Part shown: piece by piece, positions 27,902 to 35,784 of the stretch
How positions within the stretch are numbered: position 1 is the stretch's first letter
How the letters are laid out: the number at the start of each line of letters is the position of its first letter
Assembly: GCF_015207875.1 (NCBI RefSeq)
Contig: NZ_JADEVZ010000028.1
Span: 1-57,383, forward strand
Direction of reading: 5' to 3'
DNA from: Dolichospermum sp. LEGE 00240
Lineage (GTDB): Bacteria; Cyanobacteriota; Cyanobacteriia; Cyanobacteriales; Nostocaceae
DNA length: 57,383 nucleotides
Translations under genes and position numbers: made by a program
The notes under the pieces: generated by a model
Seen by the model: only the letters and a program-made list of their open reading frames with translations
Told to the model about the DNA's origin: nothing
The model's database searches: none

Positions 27902-29344
27902 ATGACTGAAAATTATTTAACTCGCAGAGATTTTATTGCAGGAATAGGGGCGACAACTGCGGGAATAATATTATCATCCTGTGCTGTTTCGGGAGATAGG
28001 TCTGCTAAGGGACTCACAGAAGAAGCTTTAGCGGTGACACCCGTAGTTAAATCCCAAGATTTAGAGAAACCGGACATTACTGTGGGTTATGTTCCTGTTA
28101 ATGATTGTGCGCCATTTGCGATCGCTTGGAAAAAAGGATTTTTCCGCAAATATGGCTTAAATGTTATACTCAACCGCGAAGCCAGTTGGGCTACCTCCCG
28201 TGACGGCTTAATTTTCGGTCGTCTCGACGCTTCCCCCGTCGTCTCCGGTGCAGTCACTAACGCTAGAATAGGTGCAGAAGGTGCGCGTCATGCCCCCTTA
28301 TGTGCAGCAATGACAATCCACCGACATGGTAACGCCATGACCATGAATAGGGATATGTGGGACTATGGCATCCGTCCCTGGTTTGAATATCAACAAAAAT
28401 ACGGTGATGGGGCATTAGAAGCCTTTGGCAAGGACTTTCGTGGCTATTTTGACAAACAACCCCCAGAAAAGAAAATCTGGGCTGTAGTCCTCAGTTCTGC
28501 CATTTATGAATACTTTGCTCGCTATCTTTCGGCTGCTGCGGGTGTTGATCCTCTTAAAGAGTTTCGGGTCATAATTGTTTCTCCACCACAAATGGTGACA
28601 AACATGAGAATTGGCTCAATGCAAGCTTACATGGTTGCTGAACCTTGGAACACTAGAGCAATTACAGGTAATGAAGGTATCGGTTTTACCTTCGCCCAAG
28701 GCAAGGAAATTTGGCAGGGACACCCAGATAGATTATTGGGTGTAATGGAATCTTTTATTGTTAATTATCCTAAAACTTACCGTTCTTTGGTAAAGGCAAT
28801 GATTGAAGCTTGTCAATATTGCAGCAAACCTGAAAATCGCCAAGAAATAGCCGAATTACTGACAGAAAGATCATTTACTGGTGCGAAACCTAAAAAGCCC
28901 GGTGTTCCTATTACTAAATTTACTGGACCGGGAATTATTGGCAATTATAATTATGGTGGTTTTGATGGCAAAGACCGCACGATTACAGCAGATGATACCA
29001 CAATTTTTTATGATCTTCCTAACAATATTCCTCACAAAATAGGAGAACATTCCACATTTTTATGGCGTTCTCGCAGTATTTGGTTAATGACTCAAGCAGC
29101 CCGGTGGGGACAAATCAAAGAAATTCCTAAAAATGCTGAGGAAGTAGCCGCAAAAGGTTGGAGGACAGATTTATATCGAGACATAGCCGCAGAAATGGGA
29201 ATTGAATGTCCCCAAGATGATTATAAAGTTGAACCACCAGAAGCATTTATAGATAAAAAAGGATTTGATCCTAGTGATCCTGTAGGATATCTCAATAGTT
29301 TTGATATTCGTGCTAATTCTCCCTCTCAGTTTTTTCTCTCTTAA
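27902..29344 (+). CDS. Substrate-binding protein of NrtA/CmpA-type ABC transporter (Tat lipoprotein)
   Basis: The 480 residues begin with a twin-arginine signal (TRRDFIAG, Arg8-Arg9) and a lipobox ending at Cys27 (ILSSC), so it is probably exported folded and anchored by lipid. The body matches the NrtA/CmpA family: ITVGYVPVNDCAPFAIAWKKGFFRKYGL, GAEGARHAPLCAAMTIHRHGNAM, MVAEPWNTRAI and FLWRSRSIWLMTQAARWGQI. The ligand may be nitrate, nitrite, bicarbonate or cyanate; pocket residues cannot be resolved by eye. It lies between permease and ATPase genes. No NrtC/CmpC-like fused ATPase, nirA, narB or cynS is nearby. Confidence 0.92.
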   Translation: MTENYLTRRDFIAGIGATTAGIILSSCAVSGDRSAKGLTEEALAVTPVVKSQDLEKPDITVGYVPVNDCAPFAIAWKKGFFRKYGLNVILNREASWATSRDGLIFGRLDASPVVSGAVTNARIGAEGARHAPLCAAMTIHRHGNAMTMNRDMWDYGIRPWFEYQQKYGDGALEAFGKDFRGYFDKQPPEKKIWAVVLSSAIYEYFARYLSAAAGVDPLKEFRVIIVSPPQMVTNMRIGSMQAYMVAEPWNTRAITGNEGIGFTFAQGKEIWQGHPDRLLGVMESFIVNYPKTYRSLVKAMIEACQYCSKPENRQEIAELLTERSFTGAKPKKPGVPITKFTGPGIIGNYNYGGFDGKDRTITADDTTIFYDLPNNIPHKIGEHSTFLWRSRSIWLMTQAARWGQIKEIPKNAEEVAAKGWRTDLYRDIAAEMGIECPQDDYKVEPPEAFIDKKGFDPSDPVGYLNSFDIRANSPSQFFLS

Positions 29345-29361
29345 AAAATAGGTAATTAATC

Positions 29362-30198
29362 ATGGAATATACAACTTTACCACATAATACTACTACCGAA
29401 ATTTTGCCCCGGAACGGATTCTTAGAAGTAGAAAATTTAGTTAAATCCTATCCAACTCAAGATAAAGGACAATTCACAGTTTTAGATCATGTTAATTTGA
29501 CCATTAATGAAGATGAATATATTTCTGTAATTGGTCATTCTGGTTGTGGTAAATCCACATTATTAAAAATAATTGGTGGATTTGAAAAAGCCACATCTGG
29601 TTCAGTTCGCTTAGAGGGAAAAGAGATTCGGAAACCAGGTGCAGATAGAATGATGGTATTTCAAAATTATTCATTATTACCCTGGTTAACTGTCCGCGAA
29701 AATATCCGTTTAGCGGTAGATGAAGTTTTGAAAAATGCTAATCGTGCCGAAAAAATTAGCATTGTTAATGAACATTTAGCAATGGTAAACTTAACCGCAG
29801 CCGCAGATAAATATCCTGATGAAATTTCTGGAGGAATGAAACAAAGAGTGGGTATTGCTAGAGCTTTAGCAATTCGTCCTAAAATGTTATTAATGGATGA
29901 ACCTTTTGGGGCTTTGGATGCCTTAACTCGTGGTAAATTACAACGTCAAGTATTAGATATTTGGGAACATCATCGTCAAGCAGTCATGATGATTACCCAT
30001 GATGTTGACGAAGCAATCTATATGTCTGACAGAATTATTTTGATGACTAATGGACCATCGGCAAAAATAGGAGAAATTTTAACAGTTCCTTTTGCACATC
30101 CTAGAGATAGAATGGCCATGCGGAACTCAACAGAATACTTTGAACTTCGCAATCATGCTCTGAATTTTCTAGATCAGAATTTCACCCCAGAAGAGTAA
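29362..30198 (+). CDS. ABC transporter ATP-binding protein (NrtD/CmpD-like)
   Basis: The 278-residue ATPase drives uptake by the permease and binding protein encoded just upstream (17 bases between). Walker A is GHSGCGKST (58-66), the Q-loop is MVFQNYSLLPW, the signature is SGGMKQR, Walker B is MLLMDEPFGALD and the H-loop is MMITHDVDEAI. The C-terminus lacks the substrate-binding-like domain of NrtC, so the system has one ATPase type, working as a homodimer. The N-terminal 20 residues are a short extension. Confidence 0.94.
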   Translation: MEYTTLPHNTTTEILPRNGFLEVENLVKSYPTQDKGQFTVLDHVNLTINEDEYISVIGHSGCGKSTLLKIIGGFEKATSGSVRLEGKEIRKPGADRMMVFQNYSLLPWLTVRENIRLAVDEVLKNANRAEKISIVNEHLAMVNLTAAADKYPDEISGGMKQRVGIARALAIRPKMLLMDEPFGALDALTRGKLQRQVLDIWEHHRQAVMMITHDVDEAIYMSDRIILMTNGPSAKIGEILTVPFAHPRDRMAMRNSTEYFELRNHALNFLDQNFTPEE

Positions 30199-30203
30199 TA
30201 ATT

Positions 30204-30257
30204 GGCGTTGCTAATTTCATCAGAGAATACAGTTCATACCGCTATTATGCAACGCCT
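30204..30257. repeat. Small GGCGTTGC-ended palindrome
   Basis: GGCGTTGC (30204-30211) and GCAACGCC (30249 onward) enclose a region with AATTTCAT and TCATACC blocks, also seen at the right end of the 6268-6426 element. It seems a shrunken relative of that family. Confidence 0.55.
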
Positions 30258-30316
30258 AATAATCAATTAACATTGAATAATTGAGTGAAAATAAACTGGG
30301 GTGTTTTTTTGATTAT

Positions 30317-30601
30317 CTATTTCAACCCTGTGACTTTCAAAACCTCAGTTCTATCTTTTCTGACTGTCAAAGTAGAATCAGCATTACCATTTTCAGTAAT
30401 GGGTTGTTCTAAAATGTAAGTGTAATTTCCACCTTTCCAAACTGTACGACATAGACCATGACGACAAACTATTTTACCACCTGTTAAACTCACGCATTTA
30501 CCATCAGCATTACATCCTTGATAACTCACATTTCCTGTACCATTAACCCCATTCCAAGAGTTGCTATTACTAATAGTAATCTTCCATTTACCATTACTCA
30601 A
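30317..30601 (-). CDS. Hypothetical protein, probable frameshifted C-terminal part of the preceding lipoprotein
   Basis: These 94 residues have SNGKWKITIS, an internal disulfide-like Cys pattern (CNADGKC, CRHGLC) and a short acidic tail. The start ATG overlaps the upstream stop region by 4 bases. If the run of nine A residues in the upstream gene were read with a shift, the frame would continue as KKKDSYTLSNGKWKITIS and join this part to the lipoprotein. No signal peptide is present on its own, which favours a broken fusion. No family recognised. Confidence 0.6.
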   Translation of the reverse strand: MSNGKWKITISNSNSWNGVNGTGNVSYQGCNADGKCVSLTGGKIVCRHGLCRTVWKGGNYTYILEQPITENGNADSTLTVRKDRTEVLKVTGLK

Positions 30602-31407
30602 GGTGTACGAATCTTTTTTTTTGAACTTTCATTCACAACTTCCATTTTAGTAATGATTGATTGTTTGCGAGTTTTCCCACAGGGTTCTATACTCTGACAA
30701 TCATTAACTGATTCTACTTGATAAACAACCCGGACTTTTTTATTCAAAAACTTCTTCTCGTCACAAATTTCAAAACTCGCGCCAACATTGTGTTCTATTC
30801 CTTTATTATCTACTAAGGTGACATAACACATTAAGTCACCATTGACTATTTTTTTAACCTTTCCCTCCGTTGGTTGTTGATTTGTACCCTTTTTTGAACT
30901 TTCATTCACAACTTCCATTTTAGTAATGATTGATTGTTTGCGAGTTTTCCCACAGGGTTCTGCACTCTGACAATCATTAACTGATTTTACTTGATAAACA
31001 ACCCGGACTTTTTTATTCAAAAACTTCTTCTCGTCACAAATTTCAAAACTCGCGCCAACATTGTGTTCTATTCCTTTATTATCTACTAAGGTAACATAAC
31101 ACATTAAGTCACCATTGACTATTTTTTTAACCTTTCCCTCCGTTGGTTGTTGATTTGCACCTTTTTTAGTATTTTTATTGTTGTCTAGGTTTTTACCAAC
31201 AGGTTCTTTCTTCTCTTGTGTTTCTGATTGTAGATAAGATGCTTGTTTATTTTGTTGTTCACTTGCTACTACCAGAGCAGTTTTCATTTGATTTTGTGTT
31301 ACAACAGCAGATGCCTCTTCTTTCAGTGTATCCTTTAGTGCGGTAGTACAAGCTATCAAAGATACACAGCTAAAAATTAAAGCAATTGGGGAAATTGATT
31401 TTTTCAT
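30598..31407 (-). CDS. Lipoprotein with tandem-duplicated domain
   Basis: I start it at ATG 31407 (MKKSISPIAL), giving 269 residues. A lipoprotein signal ends at a cysteine in SCVSLIAC. After a Lys/Gln-rich linker come two almost identical copies of about 91 residues, each beginning NQQPTEGKVKKIVNGDLMCY and ending KTRKQSIITKMEVVNESSKK, with few differences even at the DNA level, so the duplication is recent. Each copy has conserved cysteines (near LMCY, EICDEKK and VNDCQS...EPCGK). The open frame from 31449 adds residues without a signal. Function unknown; an envelope role is likely. Confidence 0.75.
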   Translation of the reverse strand: MKKSISPIALIFSCVSLIACTTALKDTLKEEASAVVTQNQMKTALVVASEQQNKQASYLQSETQEKKEPVGKNLDNNKNTKKGANQQPTEGKVKKIVNGDLMCYVTLVDNKGIEHNVGASFEICDEKKFLNKKVRVVYQVKSVNDCQSAEPCGKTRKQSIITKMEVVNESSKKGTNQQPTEGKVKKIVNGDLMCYVTLVDNKGIEHNVGASFEICDEKKFLNKKVRVVYQVESVNDCQSIEPCGKTRKQSIITKMEVVNESSKKKIRTP

Positions 31408-31558
31408 GGTGAAATTGCAATAGTTGAGAATATTTCTGTATTTTAACATAAACCTAAATTATACTTTTAATATTTATCGGGAATTTTCACATATATACTT
31501 CGCAAGGCCACAATTTAAGCTTTTGCTTAAAAGGGATATATGGATATAAAAGGGCAAG

Positions 31559-33205
31559 TTATATTTTTTTAGATAAAACCTCAATTAATTGATAATCTTT
31601 AAAACTACCAATAACCCGATAATGTATTGGTAACTTGACAAAACCTGGTTGATATATCCAAGCATAACTCAACATAGGTAACTGGGAAACTGAATCTACA
31701 TTCTTACCATATTGGGGTGTATAGAAGTCAATTAACAGAGACTCTTTATCATTAAATCCTTTATTTTTAACAAAGTTAATCGGATGATTATGCAAAACCT
31801 GATTAATTGTTTCTTGTTTGTAAAATATTCTAAAATCTGGGTTGAAATCACCTAACAAACCTAAATTACCTGCTGTAGCTACAGATAACCAACAGCTAAT
31901 TAATAAGCTACCTAGCCAATAATGAGAAGTTAGAAACTTACGGTGATAATAAAACTTACCTATCCAGATTAACGGCACAATTAAGCTACCAAAACCAGAA
32001 GATATCATCAGAATTGCATATTTGTGAATATTTACCTCACCCCAAACTAAAATACTTATTCCGGCTAAAACTAAAATTATGCCTAATATTCCCCAAGCGT
32101 AACTAATATTTCTCGGTAAATAAATCATCTGATGAGATGAATATTGATCATCAAATCCTTTTTGGTAAATTTTTCCTAACCAATCTAAAGCCACCGCAGA
32201 TAAAAAAGCAATAAATGGATAAAGGCAAAGACTATAATGAGATAAACGAGTGGAAAATATACTCAATTCAGTAAATAAGATAACGGGAAACCCGATTAAT
32301 ATTAATGGATATTTAGAAATTGAATGCCGAATTACTAATATTATTCCTAATAAACTGAAAAAGAACCAAGGAAAAGATTTTAAAGCTAGATTCCATACAT
32401 AAAATAAAATGCCATTTCTATGTTGTTCATGACTACCTAGTTCTATAACAAATCCCAATAAAGCTCCAATACTATCGCTACCATAACGTAACCAGCTAAA
32501 ATAAAGCCAAATTAAGGTAGGAATTAAACCGACTAAAAACCCTAAATACAACATAGGGTTAGTTAAGTGACGATGACGACGATGATCTATGATTAAATAA
32601 GGTAATAATGCCATCATCGGCAGAAAAATCATTAAACTTCTCATCAAAAAACCTAAGCCAAAACTCACCCCAGTGATAAAACCATATAAATACCGTTCTT
32701 GAGGATTTATATCAGATTTTAATAAAAAGAAAATTCCTATAAATACTAATAATATAGTTGGTAAATCTGGTGTTGATAACCGACAATATTGTATCCACAA
32801 AAATTCTACGCTGAGAATAATAATTCCCCAAAATGCTAATTTTTGAGATAAAAGAATTTCTCCCACTTTATAAATAACAAATATGCTCAAAATTCCCGCA
32901 ATCATTGTCGGTATTCTCGCGGTTGTATCACTAACGCCAAATATTTGATAAAAAATAGCAATTAACCAATAAAAACCAGGGGTCTTATGATGAGGATGAC
33001 CCCAAGGTGATACCCAATCACCTGTTTCCAACATTTGTCTAGCTCTCAAAGCATAAAGTGTTTCATCATGAGCCATGAGACTGGTTTCCCCAGAAGTAAA
33101 TAACAATAAAGGAAGTAGCCAAATTAATAATTTGCAATATGGTAATTGCCAAAATAGCCGAATTAATTGGATAATATTGATGATTCGTGGTGATTTAAAA
33201 AACAT
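31559..33205 (-). CDS. GT39/ArnT-like membrane glycosyltransferase
   Basis: This 548-residue polytopic protein resembles ArnT/PMT (GT39) and related phospholipid-linked sugar transferases, which move a sugar or aminosugar from a polyprenyl carrier to lipid or protein on the outer face. The conserved acidic motif of the first loop is present as AHDETLYALRARQMLETGDW, followed by HHKTPGFYWL. About a dozen hydrophobic helices follow, with a short soluble C-terminus. The acceptor is unknown. It is monocistronic. Confidence 0.85.
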   Translation of the reverse strand: MFFKSPRIINIIQLIRLFWQLPYCKLLIWLLPLLLFTSGETSLMAHDETLYALRARQMLETGDWVSPWGHPHHKTPGFYWLIAIFYQIFGVSDTTARIPTMIAGILSIFVIYKVGEILLSQKLAFWGIIILSVEFLWIQYCRLSTPDLPTILLVFIGIFFLLKSDINPQERYLYGFITGVSFGLGFLMRSLMIFLPMMALLPYLIIDHRRHRHLTNPMLYLGFLVGLIPTLIWLYFSWLRYGSDSIGALLGFVIELGSHEQHRNGILFYVWNLALKSFPWFFFSLLGIILVIRHSISKYPLILIGFPVILFTELSIFSTRLSHYSLCLYPFIAFLSAVALDWLGKIYQKGFDDQYSSHQMIYLPRNISYAWGILGIILVLAGISILVWGEVNIHKYAILMISSGFGSLIVPLIWIGKFYYHRKFLTSHYWLGSLLISCWLSVATAGNLGLLGDFNPDFRIFYKQETINQVLHNHPINFVKNKGFNDKESLLIDFYTPQYGKNVDSVSQLPMLSYAWIYQPGFVKLPIHYRVIGSFKDYQLIEVLSKKI

Positions 33206-33316
33206 TTATGAATTGTAAAATATAGTATTTTTCATGTAAAATAAGTGAAGTTATCAAAAATAACTTACCAATTAAAATACTAGCCAAAATTTCTAGATCA
33301 GGTAAAAAAGACATTT

Positions 33317-33964
33317 ATGCTACTGCAACCAAATCAACGGATTAAGTTAGATGAATCGGATGATCTGTTATTCTATGATTACCCTCGCTTTGTCACTCAT
33401 GTAGATGATGGTTTTATTCGACAACTGACTGATTTATATCGTCAGCGACTTCAAGAAAATATGCGTGTTCTTGATCTAATGAGTAGCTGGGTATCGCATC
33501 TACCTACAGAGATAAATTTTGCTCATGTACAAGGACATGGACTAAATGCTGAAGAACTAGCCCGAAATACTCGATTAAATCATTACTTTGTCCAAAATAT
33601 CAATACAAATCTCCAGTTACCTTTTCCAGATCAAGACTTTGATGCTGTTATTAACTGTGTTTCTGTGCAATATATCCAATACCCAGAGGCTATATTTTCG
33701 GAAATACATCGCATTCTTAAACCTGGTGGGATAGCAATTATTAGTTTTTCTAACCGGATGTTTTTTCAAAAGGCAATTCAAGCCTGGCGAGATGGTTCGG
33801 AAGCTTTTAGAGTAGAATTGGTCAAGGGCTATTTTACCTCAGTTCCTGGATTCACGACCCCGGAAGTGATTTATTCGACCTCAACAGCACCAATTTTCTT
33901 GCAGTGGTTGGGAGTAGCAGGTGGAGATCCTTTTTATGCAGTGATAGCTCAACGTCTCGCGTAG
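33317..33964 (+). CDS. SAM-dependent methyltransferase-like protein (Methyltransf_11)
   Basis: This 215-residue soluble protein has a class I methyltransferase fold: motif I region RVLDLMSSWVSHLP at about 49-62, INTNLQLPFPDQDFDAVINCVSVQYI (motif II/III region) and HRILKPGGIAIISFSNRMF. Motif I lacks the usual GxGxG, reading LMSSWVSHLP, so SAM binding may be altered; this form recurs in a cyanobacterial and plant subgroup. Substrate unknown. It stands alone between repeats. Confidence 0.8.
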   Translation: MLLQPNQRIKLDESDDLLFYDYPRFVTHVDDGFIRQLTDLYRQRLQENMRVLDLMSSWVSHLPTEINFAHVQGHGLNAEELARNTRLNHYFVQNINTNLQLPFPDQDFDAVINCVSVQYIQYPEAIFSEIHRILKPGGIAIISFSNRMFFQKAIQAWRDGSEAFRVELVKGYFTSVPGFTTPEVIYSTSTAPIFLQWLGVAGGDPFYAVIAQRLA

Positions 33965-34103
33965 TTTTGTACTACAAAGATATGCAAATACTTTGTGATC
34001 ATCACTACCTCCAATCATTATTTAAAAGTAAATTTTCTAGTTTGTAAGTGACAAAATAGTTGATAATTGCCTCACAAGCTCAAGTATCAAGGAGAAGCCA
34101 AAA

Positions 34104-34613
34104 ATGGTGATAAATCGTGGGCGGAGAGTTTTAGCTGCTGTACTGCTATCAATTCTACTACTGACTACAGCTTGCACGACAAAAACACCTAGTCGTTTTG
34201 ATCAGGTACAACAGGAAAGTACAAAGCAAAGAAGTGGACAGGCAGTAGTTAAAAGTGCAACTCAGGGTAGTCAATTAAATAAATTCTTCCCCAGTGGCGG
34301 AGATGGTTATGATCGAGTCTACACCCAAGAGAAAAAGGGCTTTTCTGAGGCAAACTTGAAAAAGGATGGCAAAGTAGTTGCCCAACTCGCTATTTCTGAT
34401 ACTAGTAGCATACCTGGGGCAGCGACTAAATTTGCTAATAGCACCGAAAAAATAGGTGGTTATCCCGCAGTAAAAGTTGGTAATACTCAAACTTCTGTGC
34501 TAGTGAATAGGTACCAAGTGAAGGTGATTTCTAAAAGTCCATCATTTACTGCGAGCGATCGCGCAGCTTGGATAGAAAAATTTAATCTTGATGGTTTAGC
34601 AACGTTGAAATAG
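34104..34613 (+). CDS. Conserved cyanobacterial lipoprotein
   Basis: The 169 residues start with a basic N-terminus and a hydrophobic segment ending in a lipobox Cys (LLTTACTTKT), preceded by an AAGGAGA ribosome-binding site. The mature part has FFPSGGDGYDRVYTQEKKGFSEANL, which I remember only as a conserved cyanobacterial hypothetical. Function unknown. It lies 60 bases before the gene at 34674 on the same strand. Confidence 0.75.
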   Translation: MVINRGRRVLAAVLLSILLLTTACTTKTPSRFDQVQQESTKQRSGQAVVKSATQGSQLNKFFPSGGDGYDRVYTQEKKGFSEANLKKDGKVVAQLAISDTSSIPGAATKFANSTEKIGGYPAVKVGNTQTSVLVNRYQVKVISKSPSFTASDRAAWIEKFNLDGLATLK

Positions 34614-34673
34614 TTTAATCTCTTCCCTAACTAACAACCGACGTTAATACAAAACATACATAAGGAGAATTTT

Positions 34674-35561
34674 GTGAGTAAACCAATTCAGCAGTTAGTT
34701 GACGAATTACCAACCAGTAACTTGACTGTTTCCATGTTGAACGCTTTAGATTTTGTTGCTCCTGGTGAATGGCAAAATACAGTTGGTTTTGTGAATACCA
34801 TTAAAACTGTTACCGGGGAAACTGACGAAGACTTAATTCAACAAATTGGCGAAAGAGCAATTTATTTATTTAACGATAAATCCCAAGGATATCAAACCGC
34901 CCTCTGGCTGTATCAAACTGTTGATGGTGCAGATAAGGCTTTGGGTGCAGCAGCTTTGGCTAACAAAATTGGGCAATCAATTCCCCTGCTCGGTTTTTTA
35001 AACTCTCTGACTCCTAAACCAGATAAAGCTCAAACCATTGACTTAACTCTAAAATTAGTAGCTGAAGTCGTCGCCTTTTGTCAAATTAATGGTATTCCTG
35101 GAGATAGTATCGGCGATTTTGTTGGCTCTTTAGGTGAATATGGTGGTGAGTCACTGATCCGCATGGTGGCATTAGTTTGTGTTGATGGTTTAATACCCCT
35201 TGGACCTGATTTTATTAACAAAGCCCTCTCTTTGATTAGTCAAACGAGTCCCCAAGATTTAAACCAAAGCCCGACTTTCCAAAGCATCAAAAATACTATT
35301 CCCGGTAATAGCGATGCTGGTAAACTCAACTTTATTGGGGAAAGTTTTGATTCAGTTAAAGGTTGGATGAGTGGGCTGGTTAGCGGTCATGATCTAACCC
35401 CACAAAAAGTAATTGGTAATTTGCAATCTTTCACGCAAATTGCTGATGACAAGCTAGACTACCTAGCAGCATTTCTAGATGTGGCTACAAATTACTATGA
35501 ACACACAGGAACTCAGACTTTAGCACGACGTTTAATTGAACGAGCCGTAGCTGAAATTTAG
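34674..35561 (+). CDS. Conserved cyanobacterial hypothetical protein
   Basis: This 295-residue, mostly helical, soluble protein starts with GTG at 34674, supported by AAGGAG eight bases before it. It has no signal peptide; a moderately hydrophobic middle (residues about 100-175, with GQSIPLLGFLNSL, and GESLIRMVALVCVDGLIPLG) could be membrane-associated. I do not recognise a characterised family. It may be co-transcribed with the lipoprotein gene just upstream. Confidence 0.75.
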   Translation: MSKPIQQLVDELPTSNLTVSMLNALDFVAPGEWQNTVGFVNTIKTVTGETDEDLIQQIGERAIYLFNDKSQGYQTALWLYQTVDGADKALGAAALANKIGQSIPLLGFLNSLTPKPDKAQTIDLTLKLVAEVVAFCQINGIPGDSIGDFVGSLGEYGGESLIRMVALVCVDGLIPLGPDFINKALSLISQTSPQDLNQSPTFQSIKNTIPGNSDAGKLNFIGESFDSVKGWMSGLVSGHDLTPQKVIGNLQSFTQIADDKLDYLAAFLDVATNYYEHTGTQTLARRLIERAVAEI

Positions 35562-35569
35562 CAAATTGT

Positions 35570-35592
35570 GTAGGGGCGGGGTTTCCCCGCCC
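35570..35592 (+). repeat. GC-rich palindromic repeat copy
   Basis: A further GTAGGGGCGGGGTTTCCCCG copy, nine bases after the stop of the preceding gene. Confidence 0.85.
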
Positions 35593-35722
35593 TCCTGCTA
35601 TACTTTATTAAACAACATTTGAAATGGAAAATTAAGAAAATAAGCCTAATAACAAGATATTTCAGAAAATTGAGACGACAATACACCCCAAGTACAAATA
35701 TGACAGCTTGTCTTTTGACACG

Positions 35723-35749
35723 ATTTCTATTCATAGGGAAAATAGAAAT
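35723..35749 (+). promoter_or_regulatory. Leader hairpin before TonB receptor
   Basis: ATTTCTATT / AATAGAAAT (35723-35731 and 35741-35749) with a 9-base loop lies 36 bases before the receptor start. It may influence translation. I saw no match to a B12 riboswitch or Fur box. Confidence 0.35.
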
Positions 35750-35784
35750 TAGTGATTGTTATTACCGGGTGTGAGTCCAAAAAT

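Noticed and set aside
35562-35784. Cobalamin riboswitch before the TonB receptor
   Set aside because: The conserved B12-box sequence is absent; only a simple 9-bp hairpin is seen.
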